Source: Brevundimonas sp. Root1279 (GTDB lineage Bacteria > Pseudomonadota > Alphaproteobacteria > Caulobacterales > Caulobacteraceae). Taken from it: a stretch of DNA of 64,000 nucleotides. Within the stretch, counting starts at the first letter, position 1; each line of letters starts with the position of its first letter. Made by a program: the position numbers and the translations under genes. The stretch covers positions 490,051-554,050 of the forward strand of contig NZ_LMEB01000006.1 in NCBI RefSeq assembly GCF_001425945.1, written 5' to 3'. Positions 63,794 through 64,000 of this stretch are shown here, piece after piece. Under the pieces are notes generated by a model. It did not search any database and was not told the DNA's origin. It saw only the letters and a program-made list of their open reading frames with translations.

Positions 63794-64000
63794 CAGAACT
63801 CTTCCCAGCCGTCCTCGGCCGCCACGGCGTGGGGCTTGAGGGCGGCGCCGCCGCGACCGACGGTCTTGAGGGCGGCGACGGTGCGTTGCGCCGCGCGGGC
63901 CGGGATCCGCACCGGCTCGGCGACGGCGCCGATCTGGAAGCGGCTGACCGAGGCGGACAGGCTTTCGGCCTCCTGCGACAGCGAGTGGCTGGCGGCGGTC
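63793..64000 (-). CDS. mcpA: Methyl-accepting chemotaxis protein, C-terminus only
   Basis: The final 68 residues of a chemoreceptor; the N-terminus is beyond the right edge. A coiled-coil end (SHSLSQEAESLSASVSRFQI) is followed by a flexible basic linker and the acidic-aromatic tail GWEEF. WEEF resembles the NWETF pentapeptide that tethers CheR and CheB to receptors. In Caulobacter the McpA C-terminus is also needed for cell-cycle-dependent proteolysis. First gene of the operon as seen in this window. Confidence 0.9.
   Translation of the reverse strand, partial: TAASHSLSQEAESLSASVSRFQIGAVAEPVRIPARAAQRTVAALKTVGRGGAALKPHAVAAEDGWEEF

Overview
The window is high-GC DNA from an alphaproteobacterium, almost certainly a member of the Caulobacteraceae (Caulobacter, Brevundimonas or Phenylobacterium type). 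The strongest evidence is the right end. Reading right to left it holds mcpA (partial), cheX, cheYI, cheA, cheW, cheR, cheB, cheYII, cheD, cheU, cheYIII and cheE, which is the gene order I know for the main chemotaxis operon of Caulobacter crescentus. A stand-alone motA, rplU-rpmA and long GC-driven antisense frames fit the same group. I found no tRNA, rRNA, CRISPR array, prophage, integrase or transposase.

Region by region. 1-8.0 kb: a glycine-zipper lipoprotein, a 2OG-Fe(II) oxygenase, a TadG-like von Willebrand protein with an unusual insert, an ACE-like M2 peptidase lipoprotein, mtgA, a WD40 protein and a lipoprotein. 8.1-10.1 kb: three genes of unknown function, including a compositionally odd HELGH protein translationally coupled to a small secreted protein. 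10.2-14.6 kb: a metal-homeostasis neighbourhood with a COG0523/CobW GTPase, a CDF exporter and a polytopic membrane protein; two Zur-like operators lie upstream of the last two. 14.3-17.2 kb: a secreted peptidase-like hydrolase with a small membrane protein, and a methyltransferase. 17.3-26.5 kb: two very large tandem FG-GAP/cadherin/RTX proteins, probably type I secretion substrates that share a C-terminal end motif. 26.7-28.4 kb: rplU-rpmA with a clear promoter and an attenuator-like leader hairpin, then a GNAT enzyme.

28.4-36.6 kb: dispersed repeats, small envelope proteins, threonine ammonia-lyase coupled to an FKBP lipoprotein and a thioesterase, a GST, and a tightly overlapping ArsR/SRPBCC/RibD-like/SRPBCC operon. 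36.7-43.6 kb: an ABC-2 exporter, a DUF1206 protein, a sorbosone-dehydrogenase-like lipoprotein, two Ala/Pro-rich anchored proteins (35.6 and 40.9 kb) and a fatty acyl-CoA synthetase. 43.7-48.3 kb: motA, three consecutive tiny Ala/Pro-rich lipoproteins each with its own intrinsic terminator, mnmC and a DUF6491-like protein. 48.3-56.0 kb: both methylmalonyl-CoA mutase subunits, a lipoprotein, a broken small secreted peptide gene, a GST and a membrane-bound PQQ dehydrogenase. 56.2-64.0 kb: the chemotaxis operon.

Most of the window is ordinary chromosomal core with tight operons (ATGA, GTGA and TGATG overlaps; three convergent pairs share their stop codons). The items most worth a second look are the paired RTX giants, the TadG-like protein with FCCH-like repeats inserted in its VWA domain, the HELGH gene pair, the triple lipoprotein array, the putative Zur sites in front of an exporter, the rplU leader hairpin, and a 46-bp repeat family that sits just after stop codons. 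I saw no complete system that I would confidently call new.
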